NCBI GenBank assembly: GCA_018827205.1
Contig: JAHJXZ010000087.1
Span: 1 to 33,471 of the forward strand
Length of the DNA: 33,471 nt
Reading direction: 5' to 3'
Source of the DNA: Gammaproteobacteria bacterium
Lineage (GTDB): Bacteria > Pseudomonadota > Gammaproteobacteria > Pseudomonadales > Pseudomonadaceae
Shown here: piece after piece, positions 25,640-33,471 of the stretch
Numbering within the stretch: the stretch's first letter is position 1
How the letters are laid out: each line of letters begins with the position of its first letter
Position numbers and translations under genes: made by a program
Notes under the pieces: generated by a model
Databases searched by the model: none
What the model was told of the DNA's origin: nothing
Seen by the model: the letters and a program-made list of their open reading frames with translations, nothing else

Positions 25640-25721
25640 CGCACTACTCCTGCGGCGTTGCGACGATCCGTCGCGGCCCATGGTCGATCAGTGGTTGAGG
25701 AAAGTCAGTAGGAGGATGACA

Positions 25722-27653
25722 ATGGAATCGTCATTCATTCGTATTTGGGTTTTCTCCTATATGACTTCCGTATTGCGTTTGTGCAGTTGGTTGCTGGTGC
25801 CGGTTTTTGCGCTCTGCAGCCTGACTGTTATGGCCGAGCCCATCGAGGGCGCGGCGCAAGCTCTGCATCTGCTGGGTTACCTGGGCGCGGACTACCCGGC
25901 CACCGTGGCCAATGGGCAAGTGATCGACTCCGGTGAGTACCGTGAGCAGCTTGAGTTTCTTACTGTACTGCAAGGCTTGATCGTTGCGCTGCCTGCGCGT
26001 GGTGAACAAGCCGAGTTGCAGCAGGGCGTGGCCAGTTTGCGCACGGGCATTGAGCAGCGTGCCGATGGTAATCAGGTCGCCCAGCAAGCCCGTGAGCTAG
26101 CCGCGACGTTGGCTACTGCTTATGGCGTCAGCCAGGCTCCAGCCATCACGCCCGACCCCAGCCGTGGCGCGCCACTATTTGCCCAGCACTGTAGCGTTTG
26201 CCATGGCGATAGCGGTGCGGGCGATGGACCCGCCGGGATTGGCCTGGAGCCGCCGCCGGCCAACTTGCGCGATCTGACGCGGCTCAACCGGTTGAGCCTG
26301 TATGACCTGTTCAACACCGTCGGCCTAGGTATCGATGGCACTGACATGGCAGCTTTTGCTGATCAGCTGGATGAGCGTCAGCGCTGGGATCTGGCCAGCT
26401 ATATCGCCGGGTTCAGCGCCGAGCCGGCGGCTCAGGGCGAGGCGTTCAGCCTGGCTGCGCTAGCTGGTATGACCCCTGACGAGGTAGCAGCCGCGCAAGG
26501 TGATGTGGCGGCTGCACGGTTCCGCGCTCAACGTGCGCAGCCGCCGGCGCAACAACGCGGCCCGCAGCAGTTGATTGGGCATACCCAGGCGATGCTTGAG
26601 CGCAGCCTTAGCGCCTACCGCGACGGCGATCACGAGCAGGCTTATGACCTTTCTGTCGCGGCTTATCTGGAAGGCTTCGAGCTGGTCGAGGGGGCGTTGA
26701 ACAACCTCGATCCGGCGCAGCGCAAAACCACCGAGCGCGCCCTGATGGCTTATCGGCAGGCGCTGCAAGACGGTTTGTCGGTGCCTCAGGCGGCGCAACG
26801 TCTGGAGCAGGCCAAGGCCGAGCTGGCGACCTCCGCGGCGTTGCTCGACAGCGATGGTTTGTCGGATTCGCTGAGCTTCTTCTCCAGCTTGCTGATCCTG
26901 CTGCGCGAGGGGTTGGAGGCGATTCTGGTGTTGGCGGCGATTCTCGCCTTCCTGCGCAACACCGGTCAGCAGCAGGCGGTGCGCAGTGTGCACGTCGGTT
27001 GGGGCTTGGCTCTGTTGGCCGGGGTGGCCACCTGGGCGCTGGCGGCGTACCTGATTGATGTCAGTGGCGCTCAGCGCGAGGTGCTTGAAGGCGTTACCGC
27101 GCTGTTTGCCAGTGTCATGGTGCTCTGGCTGGGCGTGTGGATGCATGACCGTCGGCATGCCGCGGCGTGGCAGGATTACATCAAGAGCAGTCTGGTCGGT
27201 GGTGGTGGCCGTTTCGGCTTTGCCGTACTGGCGTTCTTCTCGGTGTACCGCGAGCTGTTTGAAGTCATCCTGTTCTACGAAACCCTCTGGCTGCAGGCCG
27301 GCCCGCAGGGGCATGGCATGGTCCTGGCCGGTGCCGCTGCCGCTCTGGCACTGCTGCTTGGCTTGGCTTGGGTGATCCTGCGCGGTTCACGCAAGCTGCC
27401 GCTGGCGACCTTCTTCGGTGCTAACGCGGTGCTGTTGTGCGTGCTTTCGGTGGTGTTTGCCGGTCACGGTGTGGCGGCCTTGCAAGAAGCCGGCGTTCTG
27501 AACACGCACCCCGTGGCCTGCTTCGAGTTCGACTGGCTGGGTATTCATGCGGATGCTTACGGCCTCGCGGCCCAGGCCGTCGCGCTGGCGGCCATTGCGC
27601 TGTTTTATGGGCGTAGCTGGTTGGGCGAGCAGCGCCGTCTGTCTCAGGCCTGA
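25722..27653 (+). CDS. Cytochrome c / FTR1 family iron permease fusion
   Basis: The 643-residue protein joins a periplasmic electron-transfer part to an iron permease. A hydrophobic export segment lies around residues 15-38 (LRLCSWLLVPVFALCSLTVMA). A single class I cytochrome c domain follows: CSVCH with Cys157, Cys160 and His161, and a probable axial Met209 in GTDMAAF. A helical linker (about 285-380) leads to the FTR1 domain with seven or so helices and both iron-binding motifs: REGLE (395-399) and RELFE (510-514). FTR1 permeases import iron that is oxidised at the surface; here the haem domain may supply the redox step. GGAGG precedes the ATG at 25722. Confidence 0.9.
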   Translation: MESSFIRIWVFSYMTSVLRLCSWLLVPVFALCSLTVMAEPIEGAAQALHLLGYLGADYPATVANGQVIDSGEYREQLEFLTVLQGLIVALPARGEQAELQQGVASLRTGIEQRADGNQVAQQARELAATLATAYGVSQAPAITPDPSRGAPLFAQHCSVCHGDSGAGDGPAGIGLEPPPANLRDLTRLNRLSLYDLFNTVGLGIDGTDMAAFADQLDERQRWDLASYIAGFSAEPAAQGEAFSLAALAGMTPDEVAAAQGDVAAARFRAQRAQPPAQQRGPQQLIGHTQAMLERSLSAYRDGDHEQAYDLSVAAYLEGFELVEGALNNLDPAQRKTTERALMAYRQALQDGLSVPQAAQRLEQAKAELATSAALLDSDGLSDSLSFFSSLLILLREGLEAILVLAAILAFLRNTGQQQAVRSVHVGWGLALLAGVATWALAAYLIDVSGAQREVLEGVTALFASVMVLWLGVWMHDRRHAAAWQDYIKSSLVGGGGRFGFAVLAFFSVYRELFEVILFYETLWLQAGPQGHGMVLAGAAAALALLLGLAWVILRGSRKLPLATFFGANAVLLCVLSVVFAGHGVAALQEAGVLNTHPVACFEFDWLGIHADAYGLAAQAVALAAIALFYGRSWLGEQRRLSQA

Positions 27654-27711
27654 AGCGCAGCTGCTGCCGGCATGGCTACCATGTCGGCTTGCCTGCAAAG
27701 AGTAATGAGTC

Positions 27712-28164
27712 ATGCGCGTGTGGATTGATGCCGATGCCTGCCCCAAGGCAGCCAAGGATCAGGTGGTGAAGTTCGCCTTGAAGCGGCACTTCGAGGTGTT
27801 ATTGGTGGCCGGTCAGGCGCAAATCAAACCGGCCTACAGCTGCGTGCGCCTGATCGTGGTACCAAGCGGGCCGGATGCCGCCGATGATTACCTGGTGGAA
27901 CACGCCCTGCCGGGTGAGTTGGTGATTTGCAGCGACGTGCCGCTGGCCGACCGTCTGGTAAAGAAGGGTGTCGCCGCCCTTGATCCGCGTGGTCGCGAGT
28001 TTGATGAACGCAATATGGGCGACAAACTGGCGGTACGTAACCTGTTTACCGAGCTGCGCGAGCTGGGCCAGGTCGGCGGCGGCCAACCGCCGTATGGTGA
28101 GCGCGACAAGCAGTCCTTCGCCAATTCACTGGATCGTATCCTCACACGCTTGCAGCGCGGTTAG
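27712..28164 (+). CDS. DUF188 (YaiI/YqxD) family protein
   Basis: The 150-residue protein begins MRVWIDADACPKAAKDQVVK and has VVPSGPDAADDYLVEHALPG and VICSDVPLADRLVKKGVAAL, then DPRGREFDERNMGDKLAVRN. This is the YaiI/YqxD family, a PIN-like fold with conserved acidic residues (Asp6, Asp8 and the SDVPLAD pair). A nuclease role is possible from the fold, but the function is unknown. GAG lies upstream of the ATG. It follows the FTR1 gene by 58 bases and converges on the thioesterase gene with 3 bases between stops. Confidence 0.92.
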   Translation: MRVWIDADACPKAAKDQVVKFALKRHFEVLLVAGQAQIKPAYSCVRLIVVPSGPDAADDYLVEHALPGELVICSDVPLADRLVKKGVAALDPRGREFDERNMGDKLAVRNLFTELRELGQVGGGQPPYGERDKQSFANSLDRILTRLQRG

Positions 28165-28167
28165 CCT

Positions 28168-28638
28168 TTAGCCACACAGATACGTGCCGGTGCCCACGGC
28201 CACCAGGGTGCCGTCATCACTGTGCAGTTCGCTGCGCACCACTGCCACCTTGTTGCCGGTACGCAGTAGCACAGCGCTGGCGGTAAAGCGCTGGCCACGA
28301 CCGGGGCGCAGGTAGTCGATGCGCAGGTCGATGGTGCCGAGCTTGGACAGTCGCGTCATGCGTTCGGCGCTGGATAGGTGCTGGTGTTTGTCGAAGGCAC
28401 CGATCAGCGCCATGGCGCCGCCAGCCACATCCAGCAGCGATGAAATCACTCCGCCATGCAGGATGCCATGGACGAAATTGCCGATCAGCTCGGGTTTCAT
28501 CGGCAGGTGCATGGTCACGCGTTGAGCGCTTAATTCATCCAGCTCGATGCCGAGCACTTTGTTGAACGGGATGCGCTCGAAAAAGCTGCTGACCGCTTGT
28601 TGCAGCTCGGCGGTCAGCTCGAAAGGTGGGTTGCTCAT
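28168..28638 (-). CDS. Hotdog-fold thioesterase (PaaI/YigI-like)
   Basis: The 156-residue protein contains the hotdog thioesterase pattern: FNKVLGIELDELSAQRVTMH, GNFVHGILHGGVISSLLDVA (HGGVISSLLD is the catalytic segment), TIDLRIDYLRPGRGQRFTAS, and LLRTGNKVAVVRSELHSDDG. The family hydrolyses acyl-CoA esters; YigI in E. coli prefers medium and long chains. The substrate here is not established. The start at MSNPPFELTAEL (28638) fits the family length. A longer frame upstream is rich in Arg and unlikely. Confidence 0.88.
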   Translation of the reverse strand: MSNPPFELTAELQQAVSSFFERIPFNKVLGIELDELSAQRVTMHLPMKPELIGNFVHGILHGGVISSLLDVAGGAMALIGAFDKHQHLSSAERMTRLSKLGTIDLRIDYLRPGRGQRFTASAVLLRTGNKVAVVRSELHSDDGTLVAVGTGTYLCG

Positions 28639-28744
28639 GGGGGCGTGCCTGGGCGAAGGGATGCTCAACCTGCCGCACTGGGGGCGATCTGACCAGTGGC
28701 GCGGCCGGAGTACCGCGCGCATTGGCGTGATCGGCTTGCTATCC

Positions 28745-28780
28745 GCCTGGTCTGCGGCTGATCAGGCCACAGACTCAGGC
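28745..28780 (-). other. Stem-loop overlapping the elbB stop
   Basis: On the minus strand a stem of about 13 pairs with one bulged A forms between 28780-28767 and 28757-28745, with a nine-base loop. It overlaps the elbB stop codon. No T-tract follows, so it is not a standard intrinsic terminator. It may stabilise the elbB mRNA end or aid termination. Confidence 0.4.
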
Positions 28781-29437
28781 CGGGTGGCTGAGCTCCAGTA
28801 CCCGATCCACTAGCTTGTTGATCCCCGAGGCAGCTTCACTGATCGACTCGGCGAGCATATAAGCTGGGGTGGTCACCAGCTTGCGCTCGGCATCTTCGAC
28901 AATTTCGCTGACCTCGCACTCATGGTGCTCTGTGCCCATCTGCACCAGGGTGGCGGCGGTGTCATGGTCCTTGCCGATGGTGCAGATCACGCCGCTACCG
29001 AAGATTTTTGCCGCCAGCGCTGGAGCAATGCACATCAGCCCGACCGGTTTGCCGGCTGCGACGAAGGCCTTGGTGGCACTCAGGACGTCCGGCTGCACCG
29101 TGCAGTTGGCACCGCTGATGGCGAAGTCGGAGAGGTTTTTCGCTACGCCGAAACCGCCGGGCATGATCAGCGCATCGAAGTCGCCGACATGCAGCTCCTT
29201 GACGTCCTTGATCTTGCCGCGAGCAATGCGCGCCGACTCCACCAATACGTTGCGCGTGTCGTCCATTTCGTCGCCACTGTAGTGATCGACCACATGCAGC
29301 TGCGGCACGTTGGGGGCAAAACACTGCACATGTGCGCCACGCTGATCGAGGCGCAGCAGAGTGATCACGCTTTCATGTATTTCCGCGCCGTCATAGACGC
29401 CACAGCCGGAAAGAATCACCGCGACTTTCTTGTTCAT
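28775..29437 (-). CDS. elbB: Glyoxalase / isoprenoid biosynthesis protein ElbB
   Basis: ElbB belongs to the class I glutamine amidotransferase-like (DJ-1/PfpI) superfamily. E. coli ElbB has weak glyoxalase activity and was linked to isoprenoid synthesis. The 220-residue protein starts MNKKVAVILSGCGVYDGAEI and has DALIMPGGFGVAKNLSDFA, GKPVGLMCIAPALAAKIF (nucleophile-elbow Cys), and TTPAYMLAESISEAASGINK, all close to the E. coli protein. The ATG at 29437 has GGAGA upstream, and the region beyond it in frame lacks a start with a site. It reads toward the thioesterase gene 136 bases downstream. Confidence 0.93.
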   Translation of the reverse strand: MNKKVAVILSGCGVYDGAEIHESVITLLRLDQRGAHVQCFAPNVPQLHVVDHYSGDEMDDTRNVLVESARIARGKIKDVKELHVGDFDALIMPGGFGVAKNLSDFAISGANCTVQPDVLSATKAFVAAGKPVGLMCIAPALAAKIFGSGVICTIGKDHDTAATLVQMGTEHHECEVSEIVEDAERKLVTTPAYMLAESISEAASGINKLVDRVLELSHPA

Positions 29438-29527
29438 CAAGTTCTCCTGAATTACCGAGCCGTACCGGATTAAGTCATGTTCTCTGAGCTTTGATTCACG
29501 ATCTCGCGAGCTAGAGCACTGCAAGGC

Positions 29528-29585
29528 AAAAATAGGCGAGGAAGCGGAGTGTACTTTTGTACATGAGCATTCCGAGCCTGTTTTT
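29528..29585 (+). repeat. Hairpin arm of the intergenic repeat
   Basis: 29528-29537 pairs with 29576-29585 (one G-T pair), 29540-29543 with 29570-29573, and 29549-29554 with 29559-29564 around the loop TTTT. Internal mismatches separate the three stems. The structure runs into the conserved tail of the repeat. It lies in the 322-base gap between elbB and the hydroxylase-family gene, which otherwise shows no gene. Confidence 0.65.
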
Positions 29586-29618
29586 AACGCCGCAGGGCCG
29601 ACGCGCAGCAGGTCGTAA
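29574..29618 (+). repeat. Intergenic repeat, copy with hairpin
   Basis: This 45-base segment matches 8866-8910 in 40 of 45 positions and has the shared core AACGCCGCAGGGCCG. Here it is preceded by a long imperfect hairpin. The two copies face the same way and both are intergenic. Confidence 0.75.
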
Positions 29619-29759
29619 CGGGTCTAGCTGTCGCCATATGCCACCCAGGTTGGCATGGTGCGCCGCGAGAGTGGTGCGGCGCTGGGCTAGGATTTATTCA
29701 GCAATCCTAGCCGTTAGCTGCATGCAGCGATATGGCGGTTCCATGCAACGGGTGAAACC

Positions 29760-30995
29760 ATGAATTACATCCTTTACGCCGTACCGTTCTTCTTTGCGCT
29801 GATCGCCTTGGAGTTATTGATCGACCATTGGCGCGGGGTCAGTACCTATCGTTTCTCCGATGCCATCAACAGCCTCAGTGCCGGGGTGCTGTCGACCACA
29901 GTGGGCCTGCTGACCAAAGCCGTTGGTCTGCTCACCTACACCCTGGCCTGGCAGCAGCTGGCGCTGTTTGAACTGTCGGCCAGCAGCCTGTGGGTCTGGC
30001 TGTTCGCCTTTGTCTTCTATGACTTCTGCTACTACTGGAACCACCGTCTGGGCCATGAGCGCAATGTGCTCTGGGCCGCGCATTCGGTGCATCACCAAAG
30101 CGAGGACTACAACCTCTCCACCGCGCTGCGACAGACCAGCACCGGGTTTATCTTCGGCTGGATCTTCTACCTGCCGATGGCTGTGGCCGGTGTGCCGCCG
30201 CTGGTGTTTCTCACTGTGGCGGCGCTGAACCTGCTCTATCAGTTCTGGGTGCATACCCGGCATATCCCAAAACTGGGCTGGTTCGAGTGGGCGTTTATCA
30301 CGCCGTCCAACCACCGCGTGCACCATGCGCAGAATGCTGTGTATATGGATCGCAATTACGGCGGAGTGTTCATTCTCTGGGATCGCCTGTTCGGCACCTT
30401 TCAGGAAGAACTGGATGAAGAGCCGGTGGTGTTCGGCGTAACCACGCCGTTGGCTAGCTGGAATCCGCTGTGGGCCAATGCGCAGTTCTATGTCGCGCTG
30501 TGGCGTGATGCGGTGCGTGCCGAATCCTGGTGGGACAAGTTGCGCATCTGGTTTATGCGCACCGGCTGGCGCCCGGCCGATGTGGCGGCCAAGTACCCGC
30601 AGAGCAAGCCGGACCTCAGCCAGTTCGTCAAATTCGACGTGCCGCTGAGCCTGGCGCAAAAGCTCTATGCCGGTGTGCAGTTCAGCCTCTATGTGGCAGG
30701 CGGTACGTTGCTGCTGGGTATGGGCGGCGAATTGAGCCTGGCGCAAACGCTGCTGGGCGTGCTCTGGATGGCGCTGGGCCTGTACATCATTGGCATCTGG
30801 CTGGAAAACCGAGCCAATGCCAAACGCCTGGAAATCCTGCGCCTACTGCTCAACCTGCCGCTGGCCTGGTTGGCGCTGCAGTTGGACCTGCTACCGGCCC
30901 AGCCAATGCTCTGGGCGCTGCTGCTGGGTTATAGCCTGCTGAGCCTTGGGGCGCTGTTCTGGACCCCGCGTGGGCAGGATGCCGTTCCCGCCTAA
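29760..30995 (+). CDS. Fatty acid hydroxylase / sterol desaturase family membrane protein
   Basis: The 411-residue integral membrane protein belongs to the di-iron hydroxylase superfamily. Histidine clusters are His95 and His99 (HRLGH), His108, His111 and His112 (HSVHH), His165 and His168 (HTRH), and His185, His188 and His189 (NHRVHH). Two or more helices precede them, and about 130 residues with three or more extra helices follow the catalytic part (for example WALLLGYSLLSLGALF). The reaction is oxidation of a lipid carbon; the substrate is unknown. The ATG at 29760 follows GGTGAA by a few bases. It stands alone, with a repeat-bearing gap upstream and a hairpin downstream. Confidence 0.88.
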   Translation: MNYILYAVPFFFALIALELLIDHWRGVSTYRFSDAINSLSAGVLSTTVGLLTKAVGLLTYTLAWQQLALFELSASSLWVWLFAFVFYDFCYYWNHRLGHERNVLWAAHSVHHQSEDYNLSTALRQTSTGFIFGWIFYLPMAVAGVPPLVFLTVAALNLLYQFWVHTRHIPKLGWFEWAFITPSNHRVHHAQNAVYMDRNYGGVFILWDRLFGTFQEELDEEPVVFGVTTPLASWNPLWANAQFYVALWRDAVRAESWWDKLRIWFMRTGWRPADVAAKYPQSKPDLSQFVKFDVPLSLAQKLYAGVQFSLYVAGGTLLLGMGGELSLAQTLLGVLWMALGLYIIGIWLENRANAKRLEILRLLLNLPLAWLALQLDLLPAQPMLWALLLGYSLLSLGALFWTPRGQDAVPA

Positions 30996-31019
30996 AAGCT
31001 ATTCATGGCTGGACCCAAC

Positions 31020-31058
31020 AACGGTGGACAGGTGTAGGCCTGCTCCACCGTTATGCTT
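31020..31058 (+). terminator. Probable terminator after the hydroxylase-family gene
   Basis: AACGGTGGA (31020-31028) pairs perfectly with TCCACCGTT (31044-31052), with an inner CAGG/CCTG pairing. The four T after GC form a short tract. It lies 25 bases after the stop of the hydroxylase-family gene. Confidence 0.65.
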
Positions 31059-31083
31059 TTCAGGCTCGAGAAAACGCGCATGA

Positions 31084-32256
<1,173 letters not shown>

Positions 32257-32274
32257 CCCCGCCAGGACTTTGTA

Positions 32275-33471
32275 ATGAACACCGAAGGACTCAGTACCCC
32301 TGAATTGCAAGACGCCCAGCCGGTCGTCGATGAGGTTGTAGCCGTGGAAACCCCTGTCATTGAGGCCCCAGCGCCGGTTGTACCTGCGCCTGTGGTGATC
32401 CATAACCTGGATGACAGCAGCCTGTATATCCACCGCGAGCTGTCGCAGCTGCAGTTCAATATCCGCGTGCTGGAGCAGGCGCTGGATGAGTCCTATCCGT
32501 TGTTGGAGCGGCTGAAGTTCCTGCTGATCTTCTCCAGCAACCTGGATGAGTTCTTCGAGATTCGTGTTGCCGGCCTGAAGAAGCAGATCAACTTCGCCCG
32601 CGAACAGGCTGGGGCCGATGGCCTGCAACCGCATCAGGCGCTGGCGCGGATTGCCGAGCTGGTGCACGAGCAGGTGGATCGCCAGTACGCCATCCTCAAT
32701 GACAACCTGTTCCCGGCGCTGGCCAAGCACAACGTCAACTTTATCCGTCGGCGCTTCTGGACGGCCAAGCACAAGGCCTGGGTGCGCCGCTATTTCCGCG
32801 ACGAGATCGCGCCGATCATCACTCCGATCGGCCTCGACCCGACGCACCCGTTTCCGCTGCTGGTAAACAAGAGCCTGAACTTTATCGTCGAGCTGGAAGG
32901 CATCGACGCCTTCGGGCGCGACTCCGGTCTGGCGATCATTCCAGCGCCGCGTCTGCTGCCGCGCATCATCAAGGTGCCGGAGGATGTTGGCGGTCCGGGC
33001 GATAACTTCGTGTTTCTCTCCTCGATGATCCACGCCCACGCCGATGACCTGTTCCAGGGCATGAAGGTCAAGGGTTGCTACCAGTTCCGCCTGACCCGTA
33101 ACGCCGATCTGTCGGTGGATACCGAGGATGTCGAAGACCTGGCCCGGGCCCTGCGTGGCGAGCTGTTCAGCCGTCGTTACGGCGATGCGGTACGCCTGGA
33201 AGTGGTCGACACCTGCCCACGGCCGCTGTTGGATTACCTGCTCAAGCAGTTCAGCCTGACCGAAGCCGAGCTGTACAGGGTTAACGGCCCTGTGAACCTG
33301 ACGCGTTTGTTCAGCATTACGGGTCTGGAAAGCCACCCGGAACTGCAATACACGCCGTTCACTCCGGTGATCCCCAAGCTGTTGCAGAACGCCGAGAACA
33401 TTTTCAACGTGGTCAGCAAGCAGGACATCCTCCTGCTGCACCCCTTCGAGTCGTTTACCCCGGTGGTCGAC
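32275..33471 (+). CDS. ppk: Polyphosphate kinase 1, N-terminal part (cut by window edge)
   Basis: Ppk1 polymerises the gamma phosphate of ATP into polyphosphate and acts in stress, motility and biofilm in P. aeruginosa. The visible 399 residues have an N-terminal Pro/Val/Ala-rich extension (about residues 1-42). The PPK N domain follows (LDDSSLYIHRELSQLQFNIR, LLERLKFLLIFSSNLDEFFE, IRVAGLKKQI), then the head domain (PIITPIGLDPTHPFPLLVNK, LNFIVELEG). The segment ends in LLHPFESFTPVVD at the beginning of the catalytic part. The phosphohistidine lies beyond the window. The ATG at 32275 follows hemB by 18 bases, so the two are likely cotranscribed. Confidence 0.96.
   Translation, partial: MNTEGLSTPELQDAQPVVDEVVAVETPVIEAPAPVVPAPVVIHNLDDSSLYIHRELSQLQFNIRVLEQALDESYPLLERLKFLLIFSSNLDEFFEIRVAGLKKQINFAREQAGADGLQPHQALARIAELVHEQVDRQYAILNDNLFPALAKHNVNFIRRRFWTAKHKAWVRRYFRDEIAPIITPIGLDPTHPFPLLVNKSLNFIVELEGIDAFGRDSGLAIIPAPRLLPRIIKVPEDVGGPGDNFVFLSSMIHAHADDLFQGMKVKGCYQFRLTRNADLSVDTEDVEDLARALRGELFSRRYGDAVRLEVVDTCPRPLLDYLLKQFSLTEAELYRVNGPVNLTRLFSITGLESHPELQYTPFTPVIPKLLQNAENIFNVVSKQDILLLHPFESFTPVVD

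Noticed and set aside
25711..25745. A weak palindrome (TGAC to GTCA) that might be a Fur box at the FTR1 gene
   Set aside because: It matches the Fur consensus poorly and overlaps the start codon; chance is sufficient.

Overview
This window is a GC-rich stretch of a Pseudomonas (sensu lato) chromosome. The identification rests on gene content and order: lptM/lppL-lysA-dapF, cyaY, rnk, class I cyaA, argH, algZ(fimS)-algR-hemC-hemD/X-hemY, algQ(rsd), an FKBP gene, algP and hemB-ppk. This is the conserved block I know from Pseudomonas aeruginosa and relatives. AlgP with its Lys-Pro-Ala tail and AlgQ are Pseudomonas hallmarks. I cannot name the species. No rRNA, tRNA, CRISPR array, prophage or insertion sequence was seen.

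Layout. 1-1948 (minus): lptM-lysA-dapF, the end of lysine biosynthesis, with dapF cut by the window edge. 2096-3136 (plus): an AraC-type regulator. 3190-5099 (plus): cyaY, a DUF1289 gene overlapping it, rnk behind a strong terminator-like hairpin, and a class 3 lipase. 5111-11073 (minus): cyaA, two small conserved or unknown proteins, a GNAT acetyltransferase, a small membrane protein and argH. 11327-17985 (plus): algZ-algR, hemC, a fused hemD-hemX, hemY and a DUF3833 lipoprotein, mostly joined by 1-4 base overlaps. 18182-20816: algQ, a periplasmic FKBP isomerase (minus), algP, and a TIGR02444 protein (minus). 20867-24135 (plus): an ABC-F ATPase, a short MscS-like protein and a TerC protein, closed by a terminator. 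24221-29437: a LysE exporter, a short-chain dehydrogenase (minus), a cytochrome c-FTR1 iron permease, a DUF188 protein, a thioesterase (minus) and elbB (minus). 29760-33471 (plus): a fatty acid hydroxylase-family membrane protein, hemB, and ppk, which runs off the right edge.

How the genes work together. Tetrapyrrole synthesis is the main theme: hemB, hemC, hemD/X and hemY are all here in two clusters. Signalling and global regulation are also concentrated: AlgZ/AlgR, AlgQ as sigma-70 antagonist, AlgP as a histone-like protein, CyaA for cAMP, Rnk for RNA polymerase and nucleotide balance, and Ppk for polyphosphate. Iron handling appears in CyaY and the FTR1 permease.

This is mostly a housekeeping region and I found no convincing new multi-gene system. 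The most useful observations are: a hemD-hemX fusion that keeps an internal GTG start with a ribosome-binding site; a candidate Pho box with correct spacing to a -10 in front of hemB-ppk; a terminator-like hairpin that probably lies inside the rnk leader; and a two-copy intergenic repeat, one copy with a long hairpin arm and one truncated.
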